Source of the DNA: Porticoccaceae bacterium
Lineage (GTDB): Bacteria > Pseudomonadota > Gammaproteobacteria > Pseudomonadales > Porticoccaceae
Direction of reading: 5' to 3'
DNA: 15,334 nt
Assembly: GCA_023255165.1 (NCBI GenBank)
Contig: JALRJD010000024.1
Coordinates: forward strand, 1-15,334
The translations under genes and the position numbers were made by a program. A model generated the notes under the pieces. The model made no database searches, was not told the DNA's origin, and saw only the letters and a program-made list of their open reading frames with translations. Below, piece after piece: positions 13,479-15,334 of this stretch (position 1 is the first letter of the stretch; each line of letters starts with the position of its first letter).

Positions 13479-13548
13479 ATTCTGGTAATCAATACGTTAA
13501 AAAACGCACTAAAAAGATCGTCCTAAAGCAGCGTAACAAACCAGCCAT

Positions 13549-15234
13549 TTAAGCCTGGCTCTTGGCTTGCTCCTCCGCCTTAAGCTCCTTGCGCAACACC
13601 TTGCCAACATTGGACTTCGGTAAATCGGTGCGGAACTCGACAAACCTGGGCACCTTGTAACCCGCCATATTGGCGCGGCAAAACTCGATTACCTGCTCGG
13701 TGGTAAGGGCCGGATTGCTCGATACCACGAACATCTTGACCACTTCACCAGCCTTTGTATCGGGCACGCCTATGGCGGCGCACTCGAGCACATCCGGATG
13801 CTGGGTCAGGGCCTGCTCAAGCTCATTGGGATAGACGTTAAAGCCGGAGACAATAATCATATCCTTGAGTCTGTCGACAATGCGGATATAGCCCTGCTCA
13901 TCCACGGTGACAATATCACCGGTGTGCAGCCAGCCATCAACAATCACCTCCGCGGTCTGCGCCTCACGCTGCCAGTAGCCTTTCATCACCTGGGCGCCGC
14001 GCACGCAGAGCTCGCCGACGCCACCCACTTGCTGTTCAAGGCCATTTTCATCGACCACCTTGATGTCGGTCCCGGGGATGGGAATTCCAGCGGTACCAAT
14101 TCTCTGATAGCCGGATGGATTCATCGAAATCACCGGTGAAGACTCGGTCATGCCATATCCCTCACTGACCACACAGCCGGTCACCTGATGCCACTCTTCG
14201 GCAACCGCTTCCATCAAAGCCATGCCGCCGGAGAGGGTAATTTCCAGGCTGGAAAAATCCAGTTTGCGGAATTTGCCGTTTTGCAGCAATGCCACAAACA
14301 ATGAATTCAGGCCGCAGAAAATTTCAAATTTAATATTCTTGATCGCACCGACAAACATCGGAATATTGCGTGGATCAGGGATCAATACACTGTGGCCACG
14401 GGTTGCCGGCATCAACCCCATATTCAGCATATAGGCATAGATATGGTAAAGCGGCAGCGGCGAGATAGTGGTGTAGTGAGTTACCGATCGGCCACCAACA
14501 CTGACAACCGCCATTGCCTGAGCGATATTGCTCATCAGCGAGCCTTGGGTAAGCATCACGCCTTTGGAGACACCCGTGGTGCCGCCGGTATATTGCAGTG
14601 CACAGATATCCTCAAGGGCTGGATTGTGCGGAGGATAGGAACCTCCATTGTCGGCTGCCAACATCTCGGTAAAGTCGACAATACCCTGCGTTGGCAATGG
14701 TGGCCGCTTGCCAAGCAACTTGGTCAACCCGGCCAACAGTGTCTTTTTGGGTTGCGGCAGTAAATCAATGGCGCGGGTGACCACCACATGCTCAATGCCA
14801 GTCTCAGGCAGCGCATTCCGCAAAACGTCATAGAACTGATCGAGCACCACCACCGCTTTGGCCCCGGAATCATTAAACTGGTGCACCAGCTCACGATGGG
14901 TATACATGGGGTTGGTATTGACGATCACCAGGCCCAGCTTCCAGGCCGCGACCACAACAATGGGGTACTGAATTAGATTGGGCAGCTGCACCGCAATGCG
15001 ATCGCCGGCCAGCAGCGCTAGATGCCGATGGAAATAACCGGCAACCCGGTCAGCCATTTGATCAATTTCGCGGTAACTAAGGGTCTGCCCAAGACAGGTA
15101 AATGCCGGCCGCTGCGCCGAATCGGCAACCGCCTGTTGCCATAACCCCAACAGCGAGTCAGCAGCCAACGCCGGCTGCTGATTCGACAACCCCATTCGCA
15201 GTTGCGCTTTTTCTGCAGCTTCCTGAACTTTCAT
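13549..15234 (-). CDS. fadD: Long-chain fatty-acid-CoA ligase
   Basis: This enzyme activates long-chain fatty acids to acyl-CoA through an acyl-adenylate, coupling uptake to beta-oxidation at the inner face of the inner membrane. Numbering from the upstream TTG: P-loop YTGGTTGVSKG (217-227), GYGMTES (361-367), the fatty-acyl-CoA-synthetase signature from DGWLHTGD (435-442) through DRLKDMIIVSGFNVYP (456-471), and catalytic K547 in KSNVGKVLRKEL. The length matches E. coli FadD (561). Either a TTG at 15240 or the ATG at 15234 can start the frame; the ATG is preferred because GAG lies 7 nt before it but only 1 nt before the TTG. About 90 bp of AT-rich DNA upstream to the window edge should hold the promoter; no FadR- or PsrA-like site was evident. 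A broader medium-chain specificity cannot be excluded from sequence. Confidence 0.93.
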   Translation of the reverse strand: MKVQEAAEKAQLRMGLSNQQPALAADSLLGLWQQAVADSAQRPAFTCLGQTLSYREIDQMADRVAGYFHRHLALLAGDRIAVQLPNLIQYPIVVVAAWKLGLVIVNTNPMYTHRELVHQFNDSGAKAVVVLDQFYDVLRNALPETGIEHVVVTRAIDLLPQPKKTLLAGLTKLLGKRPPLPTQGIVDFTEMLAADNGGSYPPHNPALEDICALQYTGGTTGVSKGVMLTQGSLMSNIAQAMAVVSVGGRSVTHYTTISPLPLYHIYAYMLNMGLMPATRGHSVLIPDPRNIPMFVGAIKNIKFEIFCGLNSLFVALLQNGKFRKLDFSSLEITLSGGMALMEAVAEEWHQVTGCVVSEGYGMTESSPVISMNPSGYQRIGTAGIPIPGTDIKVVDENGLEQQVGGVGELCVRGAQVMKGYWQREAQTAEVIVDGWLHTGDIVTVDEQGYIRIVDRLKDMIIVSGFNVYPNELEQALTQHPDVLECAAIGVPDTKAGEVVKMFVVSSNPALTTEQVIEFCRANMAGYKVPRFVEFRTDLPKSNVGKVLRKELKAEEQAKSQA

Positions 15235-15334
15235 AGACAATCTCGTGTTTTTTATTATTCTAATTTAGAAATATTAAAGAAAGCATTCAGCACTAATGGA
15301 CTACTAGCTTATAAAATAGAAAATCTTGTAAAAG

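Overview
The window looks like a chromosomal segment of a gammaproteobacterium. BepA, NadA, SohB, NudC, NhaB and FadD all read as gammaproteobacterial proteins. The pairing of a cysI-type sulfite reductase with a DUF934 gene, and of nadA with a bepA-like gene, is the arrangement I recall from Pseudomonas. NhaB and the c-di-GMP genes would fit a free-living aquatic or marine relative of Pseudomonas/Cellvibrio, but that placement is inference. I see no insertion sequence, phage gene, tRNA, rRNA or CRISPR array.

Layout: (1) 1-692 is the 3' end of a bepA-like periplasmic protease/TPR gene. It converges on nadA (743-1825, minus), which is preceded by an unlisted 42-aa single-pass membrane protein gene (1868-1996, minus). 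(2) 2320-4495 is a sulfite-assimilation pair, cysI plus a DUF934 gene that overlaps it by 17 bp. A plausible sigma-70 promoter lies at 2200-2228. (3) 4572-5738 is a CPA2/KefB-like cation:proton antiporter without a TrkA-type regulatory domain. (4) 5891-9718 is a cyclic-di-GMP cluster: DUF3391-HD-GYP, then a GGDEF-EAL hybrid, then a second HD-GYP paralog. (5) 9759-11728 (minus) is nudC followed by sohB. (6) nhaB (11885-13402, plus) and fadD (13549-15234, minus) converge on a strong bidirectional terminator at 13443-13478.

The most interesting part is the c-di-GMP cluster. Both HD-GYP proteins lack the histidine of the HD dyad (LD in one, ID in the other, where HD is expected). The GGDEF motif of the middle protein is degenerate (DGDKF). 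Its EAL domain keeps the catalytic residues I can check. The cluster therefore looks like one active phosphodiesterase domain flanked by two impaired or re-purposed HD-GYP proteins. The first gene starts at TTG and has a 152-nt leader rich in inverted repeats. Its Shine-Dalgarno sequence sits exactly in the loop of a 5-bp hairpin and includes GGA, the configuration typical of CsrA/RsmA targets.

Smaller observations include a triplicated 15-mer that covers the nadA stop codon, a perfect 19-bp dyad between the small membrane protein gene and nadA, TTG starts on the first HD-GYP gene and sohB, a perfect 9-bp hairpin ahead of the second HD-GYP gene, and a self-palindromic tandem repeat at the junction of that gene with sohB.
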